DNA from: Branchiostoma floridae
Taxonomy: Eukaryota; Chordata; Leptocardii; Amphioxiformes; Branchiostomatidae
Reading direction: 5' to 3'
Length of the DNA stretch: 64,000 nucleotides
NCBI RefSeq assembly: GCF_000003815.2
Contig: NW_023365777.1
Location: 478,855 to 542,854, forward strand
Shown: positions 33,801 through 44,062 of the stretch, in pieces
How the letters are laid out: each line of letters opens with the position of its first letter
Numbering within the stretch: position 1 is the stretch's first letter
Position numbers and translations under genes: made by a program
Notes under the pieces: model-generated
Databases searched by the model: none
What the model was told of the DNA's origin: nothing
The model's input: only the letters and a program-made list of their open reading frames with translations

Positions 33801-34292
33801 CGTGCATCCCTCCCCCTTGTCACACCACCTAACACCTACTGGCCATGGCACATTCAAGGGGAGGGAGCCCCTAACACACCACGGCGTGCGTCCCTCCCCC
33901 TTGTCACACCACCTAACACCTACTGGCCATGGCACATTCAAGGGGAGGGAGCCCCTAACACACCACGGCGTGCGTCCCTCCCCCTTGTCACACCACCTAA
34001 CACCTACTGGCCATGGCACATTCAAGGGGAGGGAGCCCCTAACACACCACGGCGTGCGTCCCTCCCCCTTGTCACACCACCTAACACCTACTGGCCATGG
34101 CACATTCAAGGGGAGGGAGCCCCTAACACACCACGGCGTGCGCCCCTCCCCCTTGTCACACCACCTAACACCTACTGGCCATGGCACATTCAAGGGGAGG
34201 GAGCCCCTAACACACCACGGCGTGCGCCCCTCCCCCTTGTCACACCACCTAACACCTACTGGCCATGGGAGTCCAGGAAAGGGAACCTGTAA
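30875..34292 (+). pseudogene. LRR type I receptor, copy A, split by a 1-bp frameshift
   Basis: Frame 1 (30875-32059) gives a signal peptide (MLFMLLLAATCAASD), a Cys-containing N-terminal cap and about six LRRs with LxxLxLxxN-type blocks (LDSNRLTIV, LILSNNKITQI, LDLENNMLQVV, LDLMGNDLSSL), then a C-terminal cap. At 31976-31981 there is a run of six G where the intact paralogue has five. After it, frame 2 (open to 34292) carries the rest: stalk, membrane helix, and a signalling tail with at least eight 28-residue repeats. Apart from this one base, both halves are open over more than 1100 codons, so the break is very recent, polymorphic or an assembly error. No intron is visible in the coding part. 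Likely a surface recognition receptor (inference). Confidence 0.85.
33565..34270 (+). repeat. 84-bp coding minisatellite in LRR receptor A
   Basis: An exact 84-bp period over most of the tract (cattcaagg at 33851, 33935 and on), encoding 28-residue units RRASLPLVTPPNTYWPWHIQ followed by GEGAPNTP. Eight NTYWPW units are present. The middle copies are nearly identical, which suggests recent homogenisation. In the last two units the Ser of RRASLP is Pro (tcc to ccc). Because 84 is a multiple of three, other frames through it stay open as well. Confidence 0.95.
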
Positions 34293-35970
34293 TACACCAT
34301 AAACATCGACCTTGTAATACACCCATTATTCATGACCTACATCTTCCAGCCATTTGCCTTTCTATTTCAAGCTGCAAGAATTTAATAGATTTATGTACAA
34401 ATTTATACTCTTGCCACGTCAATATTGTTACTCCATCCCAAATTTAAGATAGCGGAAGTGTAAATTAGTGGCAGAGTGGCAAACAATCTTGCCACCTATA
34501 TGAACAACACCGCTTGTCAACCAGATCGTCTCCTTTTAAAGCAGATTCAATTTTATCACCGAAAAAAACTTGCTTTTTCACCAACTTTAAACCTGAGACA
34601 TATTTTACGGTCTGTCTTTCCAAGAAGATATAAGAAGCAATAGCGGCCATCAATGATTTGGTGCATTTGGGTACGTTAAACAGAGATGTACAAATTCAAA
34701 TGGACTAACTTTATATCATCAATGAGAAAATATCTAAAGCTGTCAAGCGTTAAAATGTACGTTAATATTGGTCCAATCACAAAATGTATGATACTCCAAG
34801 TGTTAGCCAAGTGTGCACAACTGTAAATGATTTTTAACCCTTCTGAGAAGCATTGCTTACCAACCACACCTGTCTTGAATCCAAAGGAAATAGCATTGAA
34901 CACCATAGCAAAAAATCATTTTAAAGTTTACTTTTTAGCTTTTCTATCTACTATATATCTTTCTATCTTGTAGTTTGTCCATCTGAGCCCGTACATTTAC
35001 GGGTTGCACATATATGATGCCTGTATATGTGGTTCCAGTATCTTAATGGGTTTAGAGTATTTCTCATATAAATGTGGCATATCACAGCAAACCGCATCGA
35101 TTTGGAAAACAAACCTGCAACAGCAGCAAAGGTCAAGCTTAGCGGGTTAGATTAGCAAATAATTCACAGCATATTTATTCCTACAAAAATATATAGTCTT
35201 CATGTAATATGATTCTCTCATAGTACAGTAAAAAGTCCTTTCTTATATATTTCCAAAAAAGATTAGGTACCACAGCAGTGTATCAAAAACGAATGCAGAC
35301 TATGATTAAAAACACAAGAACGGCTGCTGCGGCCATTTTGACAATTTGATTTTACTGCTGATGCCTTTCCATGTTTGGATAGATCTGGACATACAACATT
35401 GTCCTACAGTTTTTATGTCACCTCATCCATTTACATTGCAATTCCAAGACTAGCTCCACCGTGAAAACAATAGAGAATCTGTTTTCTTTTCTTTAGCGTA
35501 GGAAATGATTTGGGTTAGATATTGGAAATTCTGACTGATTTATGTGCTTCTATAGCTATCTCTGAAGCTTAAGCATGTTTACATGTATATCATTATCATA
35601 ATATAATTAATAATGCTATTGCGTACATGACAATATTTGCACTAAAACAGAGATCTCTAAAATTATCAAGACCATTTTATTTACTAGTACCTTAAATTAT
35701 CAAGATACAAAGAAAATTGAGGAAAACCAAAATTTCACCTTTTAAATTTTTCTATTAGAACTGCTGTTTTTTATGTACTGTCTTGACAATGTAGCCTCAT
35801 CTCTATGACACAAATTATTTTCTGGCACATAAGTGTATAAGGTAAATAGAACCAGCATGCGGAAAATTATGTTATGTACACGTAGATTGATATTAGGCTT
35901 GTTCGTGAAGGGGAAATCAGTGGAAAAGCCAATAGTATCTATTTGTATTTCAGGCAAAATAAAAGTGGCT
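34293..35970. other. 3' flank of LRR receptor A, duplicated after receptor B
   Basis: Diverged but alignable blocks recur after the second LRR gene. Examples are ggcatatcacagcaaaccgc (35086) against ggcatatcgcagcaaaccgc (40846), agaaccagcatgc (35849) against ggaaccagcatgc (41802), and a terminal caggcaaaataaaagt (35952 and 41958). No coding sequence was recognised. Confidence 0.6.
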
Positions 35971-37090
35971 GCGTGCCTGTCAGGATTCTAAAAATAACGC
36001 TAGAAGTTCAGACTTCATTTTAACAGAAGGCTACTGTAGGTGTTTGACCATGACAATATATCCAGGCAGCATTGTCCTACTTTCATGCCACACCTCGTTC
36101 AATTTAGATCTCTAGTTATGCTAGATTATTACATGTTTAACTTAAAAGGTACATGTGGATTTCTGTTAAAAACATACACTGTAATCTGTATAGCAATTAC
36201 AACGGATAAGATTAAAAGCAGATTTAGATCGGGTGTGAAACAATAAAAAATAAGTCATGACTGTTATGCCTCAAAATATCTGATAAAATGGCGTTATGTT
36301 GAGGGTAAACGAGGGGAATTCGTGTTGATGTCAAATCTTCAACTCAACTTTTGCCAGGTCAAACCCAGAAATGACAATAAAAAAAATCATGGAATGGACC
36401 TAAATATTCAAGTGGTGTGTGGTGATCTAGTGAATTGTAATCCAGTCGGGATCTGAAAATCCGGCCAACCCATAGGTACCCAGGTTGGACGACAGTCAAA
36501 CCTTAAAGACACAATGACACCTCTGGACAGAGATATAGCATGCATAGCGTAAAGATCAAAGGTAATTCTTAATGTTGACATGAAACAGAGACAAATAGTA
36601 ATGTTTGTCTTGAAAGATGGGTGTCAATTGGCATACTAAACATTACGCGGATAGACGTACATGTAAAGTAGCGTTACTCCCAAGGACTTTTACATAGATA
36701 CTACATACTACACAAAAACATATAATGATCCGGCAGTAATATTTGAAACAAACAGAAACTAAATACACAACTCATGTCATACCAATAGAAAAAAAATGTC
36801 TTGTCCTTTACTTCCCAGTGTTCTAGATTCATATAAACATTACATTAAAAATGTAATATGTCTGGCAAAGGGACACCGTACAGGCGTACGTACAGATGGA
36901 TGTGGGGTACGTGCACATGCAGACGTTAGGACGAAGGGAAGAAGCGCTTTAGCCGACGAACAACTCGTCGCGGATGCTTACAGCTCTGTGGACCGAAAAC
37001 ACAAACTGCAGCTAAGTGACAGTTTCTCTAGTATTTTAGATCCCAACGGACAGAATGTAGCTGACAGGTGATGCAACGAAGAGCGCAGCC
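35971..37090 (+). promoter_or_regulatory. Upstream region of LRR receptor B, homologous to the 3.2-kb unit
   Basis: From gcgtgcctgtcaggattcta (about 35971) to the ATG at 37091 the sequence follows the right third of the tandem unit with scattered changes. It includes the TATA-like CATATAAA (36830), a reduced E-box block (tacgtgcacatg) and the TTTTAG-atcc boundary before the gene. The start site was not determined. Confidence 0.45.
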
Positions 37091-40000
37091 ATGTTGTTTA
37101 TATGCATGCTTCTCTTGACAGCTGCGTGTGAAGCTTCAAATGGTCCAATCCTACCTCGGTGTAAGCCGGCTGCATGGCTAGAATGTGTACCTAACAAGCC
37201 GGGACTTCCTTTGACTTTGACGTCTGGCACACATGCATGTGTCATGTGTAAGTCCATAATCAAAGGTGCTGTCTCTGCAAATCCTTTCCCTTTAATTGCT
37301 GGGGCAAATAGTGTGGCAATTAGAGGATACCCGTTCTACGTCTTGTCGGAGAAGAAGCTCGCACCGCTCCAGCATTCTGTGATTCACACATTGGGTATGA
37401 TAGACGCAAAGATCACTGATGTGGAGAATAACACCTTCGCTGGGTTGTCCAACCTGCAAAAACTTTCCCTAGATTCTAACAGGTTGACAAATGTCAAGCC
37501 GACCTGGTTCATTGGCTTGAAGAAGCTATTGGTGCTGATTTTGTCCAACAATAAAATCACGTATGTAGAGCCAGGGAGCTTTGTGCACCTAGCAGGCCTA
37601 AATGTATTGGATCTAGAAAATAACCTGTTACGTTTTGTAGACCCTGTCTGGCTCTTTGGACTAAAAGGTAGGATGATGTTGAGTCTGAGGTTGAATACAA
37701 TCACCAGTATTTCCCCAGGGTCATTCCGACACCTAACACTGACCTGGTTAGACCTGATAGGTAATGATCTGTCAAGTTTGGACGGTGATGTGTTGTGGGG
37801 ACAGCCTGCGCTATCAAGGCTCCATATCAGCAGTGGCATGTTGTCATCTGCCTATGGTATAAAGCCATGTGAAATGAAGTGGAGCCTACGTCGGATGGCA
37901 AATTATATTAGAGAGTCAGCAACAATGGTTGTTGAGGTGCCAAAGTTGATATTCTGTGCCAGGTACACAGCTTATGAACTCTTGCTTGGGTGGATGTTCG
38001 ATTCAATGAGGAATGTGCCTCGTAACATCGAGTTGGGACGCGTCAACCCTGGCAGATCATGCGGTGCTTTGGATCGTTCTCTGAGTACGATCTCCATCCA
38101 GACACCTGCAGTTGTCCTGGCTACTGACGGCTCTTTGGCAGACAAACTGGTCCCCAACACGCTTGAGCAGTGCAGGCAGGTTTGGGAGTACCATGGGGGT
38201 GTTACTGTAACAGTGGGCCTGGTGGGAAGTCCAATCTTCCGGCTGGTTTCCATGGCCACAGGGAATACAAGCTTTGAAGGGGTTGGCATGACATTTGTCC
38301 AGACACAAGACACAAACACACTCACCACCACAGAGTCCGGGCGCAACCAAAAGCAAACTACCCGTAATATAAAGAAGATCACCTGCATTCTGCTCACCAA
38401 AGGTGAACACACTGAGTTGCTTTTTACCGTGCCCCCAGTACAGTGTCAGACACACACAACAACAGCCACTCACAGCACAAACACTGACAACTCCACCAAC
38501 ATATCACACTACTCAGAATACTCAGAAAAACACGACACATCTTCAGAACTAGAAGACAACATAACACCACAAGAGATTAACACACCTGACCCAGAGGTAC
38601 CTCCAGAAACAAATCGTATTCACATAGAGATAGTGGTTGCTGTTTTTTCAGTGGTCGGTGTAGCGGTGTTAGCGTTTGTAGTGTTGGTATGGAAGGTGTG
38701 CTCATCAAGATCAAACGTAGAAGATGAGGGGGCCAGTGACGATACACACATCTGGACAATACCACCTGGCGTTACTTTCCCCGGCTTGCTGAGGTCAGCT
38801 TCCCTCCCTGCACGTCCAATCAAGGTTGTATCGGATGACGCGGTCTCATGTAGGTCATTACCCGCTACCCTGCATTCCATTGAACCTGCTTACAGCGAGA
38901 TCTCAGATGAAACGGCAATTGCTCAGAGGCCCCTGCCTGGCCTCCCACATACATACTGGGAGATTCCAGATGACGCCATCTCCAGCATCGTGCGGTCTTC
39001 TTCTCTCCCTGCTGTAACATGGACAGACCGGGGTGTCCCAGATGATGCGGCATCCTGTAGGTCATTGCCAGCCGCCCTTCAGTCCATCGAGCCCACCTAC
39101 AGTGAGATCCCAGATCACATAGCCGCTGCACATCGCCCCCTGCCTGCTCTCCCGCGCTCAAAGTGGAAAGCTCCACATCATGACGTGACTCTACATCACC
39201 TTCTGCCAGCCTCATCACATACTTACGGTGAGATCCCAGATGAGAGCGGCCTCATGCCTTTCTATGCTGATGCTGCAGACTTTTCATTCCATGTCGTCAG
39301 AAACACCACTTCTTCCAGTAGACACCGATCAGGAAGATCCATTGCCACATATGGATCGGCTGAACAGACCAAAGCCCAGCATAACAACTTCTATAGAAAG
39401 GCAACCGAGGTCGAAGGCATAAGAGCCCGTAGACAGCTGAGGACAGCCTTTGTATCCCAGACTGCTCATCAAGGCCTGAGAACGTACATCAACTTCAAAG
39501 AAACAATGCTGTCCAGAGGTCAAAATGTCACGCAAGGTCATATCGCCTTCCTCACACTGCCTGATGCCCACTTGCCTTTGGAAATCTCAGAAAATGGAAC
39601 CCATATCTTGCCACGTCGTGCGTCGCTCCCCCTTGTCACACTGCCCAACACCTATTGGCCATGGGACATTACAGGGGAGATATCTCGTATGAGTATGACA
39701 CCACGAGGCGCGTCCCTCCCCCTTGTCACACTACCCAACACCTACTGGCCATGGCATATTCCAAGCGAGGGAGCACATAATACACCACGGCGTGCGTGCC
39801 TCCCCCTTGTCACACTACCCAACACGTACTGGCCATGGCATATTCGACGTGAGGGAGCCCCTAACACACCACGGCGTGCGTCCCTCCCCCTTGTCACAAT
39901 GCCTAACACCTATTGGCCATGGCACATTCAAGGGGAGGGAGTCCGTAGCTCAATGCGTCGCGCGTCCCTCCCTCTTGTCACACCACCTAACACCTACTGG

Positions 40001-40096
40001 CCATGGGAGATGCCAGGGCGTCCCAACCCCTTGTCACACTGTCCAACACCTACTGACCATTGGAGTCCAGGAAAGGGAACCCGTAATACACCTTAA
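37091..40096 (+). CDS. LRR type I receptor, copy B (1001 aa, intact, single coding exon)
   Basis: Signal peptide (MLFICMLLLTAACEAS), an N-terminal Cys region (CKPAAWLECV, HACVMCKS), about six LRRs (LSLDSNRLTNV, LILSNNKITYV, LDLENNLLRFV, LDLIGNDLSSL) and a Cys-containing C-terminal cap. A Thr/Ser-rich stalk leads to a membrane helix at about 512-537 (IEIVVAVFSVVGVAVLAFVV) with KVCSSRS as stop-transfer. The cytoplasmic tail of about 460 residues has RSASLP and RSSSLP, RPLPGLP and RPLPALP (class I SH3-ligand-like), YSEIPD/YWEIPD/YGEIPD motifs, and five NTYWPW repeat units. There is no TIR or kinase domain. The tail reads as a docking platform for SH2, SH3 and 14-3-3-type partners (inference). 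The coding part is intronless, unlike the LRR gene at 62483. It could be an innate immune or adhesion receptor; the ligand is unknown. Confidence 0.88.
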   Translation: MLFICMLLLTAACEASNGPILPRCKPAAWLECVPNKPGLPLTLTSGTHACVMCKSIIKGAVSANPFPLIAGANSVAIRGYPFYVLSEKKLAPLQHSVIHTLGMIDAKITDVENNTFAGLSNLQKLSLDSNRLTNVKPTWFIGLKKLLVLILSNNKITYVEPGSFVHLAGLNVLDLENNLLRFVDPVWLFGLKGRMMLSLRLNTITSISPGSFRHLTLTWLDLIGNDLSSLDGDVLWGQPALSRLHISSGMLSSAYGIKPCEMKWSLRRMANYIRESATMVVEVPKLIFCARYTAYELLLGWMFDSMRNVPRNIELGRVNPGRSCGALDRSLSTISIQTPAVVLATDGSLADKLVPNTLEQCRQVWEYHGGVTVTVGLVGSPIFRLVSMATGNTSFEGVGMTFVQTQDTNTLTTTESGRNQKQTTRNIKKITCILLTKGEHTELLFTVPPVQCQTHTTTATHSTNTDNSTNISHYSEYSEKHDTSSELEDNITPQEINTPDPEVPPETNRIHIEIVVAVFSVVGVAVLAFVVLVWKVCSSRSNVEDEGASDDTHIWTIPPGVTFPGLLRSASLPARPIKVVSDDAVSCRSLPATLHSIEPAYSEISDETAIAQRPLPGLPHTYWEIPDDAISSIVRSSSLPAVTWTDRGVPDDAASCRSLPAALQSIEPTYSEIPDHIAAAHRPLPALPRSKWKAPHHDVTLHHLLPASSHTYGEIPDESGLMPFYADAADFSFHVVRNTTSSSRHRSGRSIATYGSAEQTKAQHNNFYRKATEVEGIRARRQLRTAFVSQTAHQGLRTYINFKETMLSRGQNVTQGHIAFLTLPDAHLPLEISENGTHILPRRASLPLVTLPNTYWPWDITGEISRMSMTPRGASLPLVTLPNTYWPWHIPSEGAHNTPRRACLPLVTLPNTYWPWHIRREGAPNTPRRASLPLVTMPNTYWPWHIQGEGVRSSMRRASLPLVTPPNTYWPWEMPGRPNPLSHCPTPTDHWSPGKGTRNTP
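39597..40020 (+). repeat. Coding minisatellite in LRR receptor B
   Basis: Five diverged copies of the RRASLPLVTLPNTYWPW unit (about residues 836-975). Unit lengths and sequences vary more than in copy A. After the last unit the reading frame differs from that used in copy A. Confidence 0.9.
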
Positions 40097-40461
40097 AACA
40101 CCTATTATCCATAACCTACATCATCCAGCAAACAGTTTCTATTATATAGGGTGCAAGTTTGAAAAAGACTTGAAACTTTATGGCCAGATGTATACCCTTG
40201 TCACGTCAATTTTGTTACTCAATCCCAAATTTAAAATAGCAGTAGTGTAAACTTGTGGCAAAGTGGCAAACACCTTTTTAACTAAAATTTTATATGCACA
40301 GCACCATTCATAAACCAGATCGTCTCCTTCTAAAGCATATTCTCTATTGCTCGTTTCACCTCCCTTAGAACTGAGGCATAGTTTTGGGTCTGTCTTTCGA
40401 AGAAGTTGAGAAAGAAATGGGGGACCTCTATGATTCTGTGCATTTGGGCCACTGTGCCACT

Positions 40462-40493
40462 AATAAACCTTGAAACAAACAAAGACAATAAAA
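40462..40493 (+). terminator. Candidate polyadenylation signals of LRR receptor B
   Basis: Two AATAAA hexamers, 40462-40467 and 40488-40493, about 370-390 bp after the stop codon. Confidence 0.45.
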
Positions 40494-41174
40494 TTAACAT
40501 TATGAAAAATTGGACGTAATTTGCATAATCAATGTGAAAATGTATAACATTGTCAAACGTTACAAAATTTTAAAAGTTAGTGCAAGTGTCATCAATGAGT
40601 GGCACAATGCAAATGATTTTAACCCCTATGTGAAGAAACACTACTTGCCAACCTGACCTGTCTTGAATGCAAAGAAAATAACATTGAACACCACACCAAA
40701 ATCATTATAAAGTTAGCTTTGTTAATCTTGTATTTTCTAAACCCTATAGCCTTCTGATCCCTTACATATAACGTTACGGGAATGTGCATATATGGTGCTT
40801 GTATGTGGGTCCAGATTCTTTATGTGAGGGTCCAGTACCTAAATGTGGCATATCGCAGCAAACCGCATTGATTGGAAAAATAAATTTGCGACAGAAGCAT
40901 GGAAAATGTTAGGTTTTACCGATCTGATAAATTGTCCCACGGAGGGTATTAGATTGTCAAAACAATTCACAGCATATCTATTTCTACTTGCCTATTGGCA
41001 GCAGATGCATGTCGTCATGTGATATGATTCTCTCATAGTACAGTAAAAATGTCTTTCCTATGTATATACCTAAAAACATACGTACCATAGCAGTGCATTG
41101 ACGCCGGCCGGCTTAAGATAGAAAACTTTAAAAAAATGTAGACTATGATTTCTCTACATTTTGTTTTTGCTTTT

Positions 41175-41248
41175 TACAAAATGGCCGCCACAGTTGTTGG
41201 TGTGTAATTAAATAAATACACACCAACGACTACGGTGGCCATTTTGTC
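41175..41248. repeat. Inverted repeat with about 31-bp arms
   Basis: ACAAAATGGCCGCCACAGTT and following GTTGGTGTGTA, a 12-bp AT spacer, then TACACACCAACGACTACGGT and GGCCATTTTGT. Arms match with a few differences. In the paralogous flank (about 35325-35347) only the right half is present. Confidence 0.75.
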
Positions 41249-41990
41249 AATTTAATATTGCTGCTGTTGCTTTCCGTGTTTGAATAGACATAAACGATGT
41301 CCTACAATTTTTGTGTCACCTCATCTATTCATATTGCAATTTTCAAGACTAGCCTTTACATAACAACACGTGTTTCATGCCATCGTGTGAGTCAGGTCTT
41401 CCAATGACGTCATGTCATTGGACAATCTGACCCTTTTGGGGACAGGGGCACCTTTGTAGGAAAAAAATCTTTTAAAGTTTATTGTTTTCTGTTTTATTGT
41501 GGATAATGAATCTAATATCCTGGCTGATCAATTTTCCTCTATTTCTGAAACTCAACCATGTTTATATAATAATAATGATGATGATTAAAAAAATGCTATT
41601 GACACATATGGTGATACTGTCACCAAAACAGAGATCATTGATCTTTATAAGTATTAGGACATTTTTCACAGAAAACTATAAAACAAGACATTGTATTTCA
41701 ACATTGCAATTAGTACTGCTGTTTATATTATACTATTCAAGACTATTCAGCGCCGTCTCTATAATGTAGATTATTTCAATGGATACTGTGTATAAGGTAA
41801 ATGGAACCAGCATGCAAAAAATATGTAATGTTATGTTATCTCGCTCGGAAATTAATCAATAGAAAAATATTGTAACCTTAGTGTTACACGTACATTGATA
41901 ATAGGCTTGTTCGTAATGGGATATGACTGGTAAAACCAGTAATATCGATTTTTATTTCAGGCAAAATAAAAGTTACTAAGTACTAGGGGA

Positions 41991-43624
41991 TTTTTAGTCT
42001 ATGTTAGTGTGGGGAGGGATTCCAAAGTGTTTTTTGCCTCACGGATAGTATTTGTTGTGCTAATTATACCAAGAGGAATTGTACGCTTACTTAAAACTAC
42101 TCTGCAAACGAAAGTTGACAAAAATAGTCGACTGAATATGAAATGTTATATTCATCGCGCTGCGCCAGATGTATCGTGGCAAACAAAAAAACATGTACCA
42201 GCCTTGTCCCGACCTCTGGTTGATGATGTATGTATGTATGTATGTAATAAAACATTACTTACGCCTACAGCCTCATTAAAGTCTACTGGTTGTAGCAAGC
42301 AGATATGATGTAGAAGAAGTGGGCTGGCACGTGACAACGACATGTACAGCCAGTTCAATGGGGGGGGGGGGGGGCACAAGGAATATAGTATCCATTGAGC
42401 ACCTTTGGGGCGTGATCTTCAAATCTAAGAAAAAATATATGTAAGAATGAACCAATGAGCTGTGACTGTCAGGACTCAAAAAATAGAATGACGTCGTGTT
42501 GAGGGTAAACTACCTATTGTTGCTGTCGAATCCTCAACTCATCAACTTTCGACAAACGTAGAGCTCGCAACAATCATGACTGAACCTTAATGAACATTCA
42601 AGTGACGAGCTGTACTTCCACCGGGCCCAGGTTGGAGGACAGTCACACCTCAAAGACACCACCACTTTTCTGGAAGACAGTGCTAGCTGTGTACGAGTTA
42701 TGGTGAAAACCTACCTGGTCTGAGGTCACCGTCTACAACGCACAGTGACTGTAAAATGCCTTCATCATTTGAGACACCTTTCTACTAGAATATTACCTAG
42801 ATACAGCCTGCTTTTTACTGACCGGATTGCACTAAGTTGTCTACGCTGTCTACAAGGCAAAGTGACTGTAAAAAATGCCTTGAATCATCATTTGAGATGC
42901 CTTGCTACTAGAACGTCAGAAGTTGTCTACGCCCTCTACACGACAGGATAACTGTAAAATATGCACGTCTTCATCATTCGAGACAGCCGAATACCAGGAC
43001 ATCAGCTAAAAAGCTAGCTTTGCAGTGGATACTTTGTCGAACTTGTAGGGATAATCTAACGTTTGCCACCTTCGAATCTGCGAGAAGACGACATCAGAAA
43101 CGCGCAAACGTTCATCTACAAGACCGGATACTTATTAAGTCTACATTTGGCAAAGAGGTTTATACTCGTTATACCGAGGCTCTGATATGTCACAGTTCTT
43201 GGTACATTTTCGCCGGTTTTGTCTAGCCATCGTTCTTTCGAGGTTGACTTATGTTAATAAGCAGCAAACCATAGCGTACCCCCCCCCCCCCATTGGACTC
43301 TGGCATGTAGTATTGAATAATGAATGCACTTTCGGGCACTCGATATTCACATTGAGCCCCTTAAAATGTACATATCTTTATTAGTTTTATCACGGTTGAT
43401 ATCCTTATGAAATATTTTGCTTTTTGACTTTTTGCCATCTGTCTGGTAATTTGAAGCGTACTTTAAAGAAATAGAATTATTAACAAACCAATATTGCGAC
43501 CATCAACATCAAGCAAAAAGCGGTCCATTTTGTAAATATGCTACAGACAGCTATTTTGTTATGTCATATACATGTATTGGTCGCACATATACGCATATAA
43601 CGTTTAACTCAGCTGATCCTTGAT
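41991..43624. other. Non-coding stretch with a remnant of a third LRR upstream region
   Basis: From about 42440 to 42660 the sequence (gactgtcaggactcaaaaaa, gtgttgagggtaaac, caggttggaggacagtcac) resembles the upstream regions at 23.4 kb and 36.0-36.5 kb, but no LRR exon follows. At 42740-43000 there are three imperfect copies of about 100 bp marked by gtgactgtaaaatgccttca and catttgagacac. Homopolymers of G (42361-42374) and C (43280-43290) are present. Confidence 0.5.
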
Positions 43625-44062
43625 AAGGCCACACTGACTTAATTCTATGGATAACACCCGATCGCGCATTAGTTTTCACCTATTTAAAAAAAAAGATTAT
43701 GGCCACATGTGACCCAATAGTATCTCTGGTCTATCAGAAATGTGTGCTTGCCAGAGCATCTGCGCGCTCCCCAGTGAAAGGGGGTACATGCTCAGGATAT
43801 GGGGCCACAGAGCCCTTGTTCCCATTTTAAACAAGAATGGCAATGAAAAAAGAATATTACTGCCATGCTGATGATTGTATCTTACAGTCACACTGAGGTG
43901 ACTAGAGGTGAACAGAGGACAAACCAATGAAACAATGGACTGTATATTTAGTCCTATGGTTTAGCAGCATTGTTTGTCGGATTTTTTTATTCGCTCTCTC
44001 GCATTAGTTTTGGGGTCGCCCGGGAATGTCATCCATAAAATTAAGTCAGTTTGTCCCAAGAC
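43625..44062. mobile_element. MITE with about 55-bp terminal inverted repeats
   Basis: The left end ggccacactgacttaattct, atggataacac and gcgcattagtttt mirrors the right end gcattagttttgggg, aatgtcatccataaaattaa and gtcagtttgtcc. Length about 438 bp. A right-end fragment (gcattagttttcgggtcttc to cataaactaagtcagtgtga) lies at about 16446-16496. Confidence 0.7.

Larger units (their letters stand above)
40097..41990. other. 3' flank of LRR receptor B
   Basis: Homologous to 34293-35970. AATAAA occurs at 40462 and 40488 and could be the gene's polyadenylation signal. An inverted repeat at 41175-41248 is listed separately. The copied segment ends at caggcaaaataaaagt (about 41973). No coding sequence was recognised. 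Confidence 0.6.

Noticed and set aside
33718-34302. 194-codon plus-strand frame (HGVRPSPLSHHLTPTGHGTF repeats)
   Set aside because: It is the alternate frame of the 84-bp repeat that encodes the LRR receptor tail; the receptor frame is supported by the paralogue.
33546-34322. 258-codon minus-strand frame over the same repeat
   Set aside because: Shadow of the stop-poor repeat; no splice sites, start context or homology.
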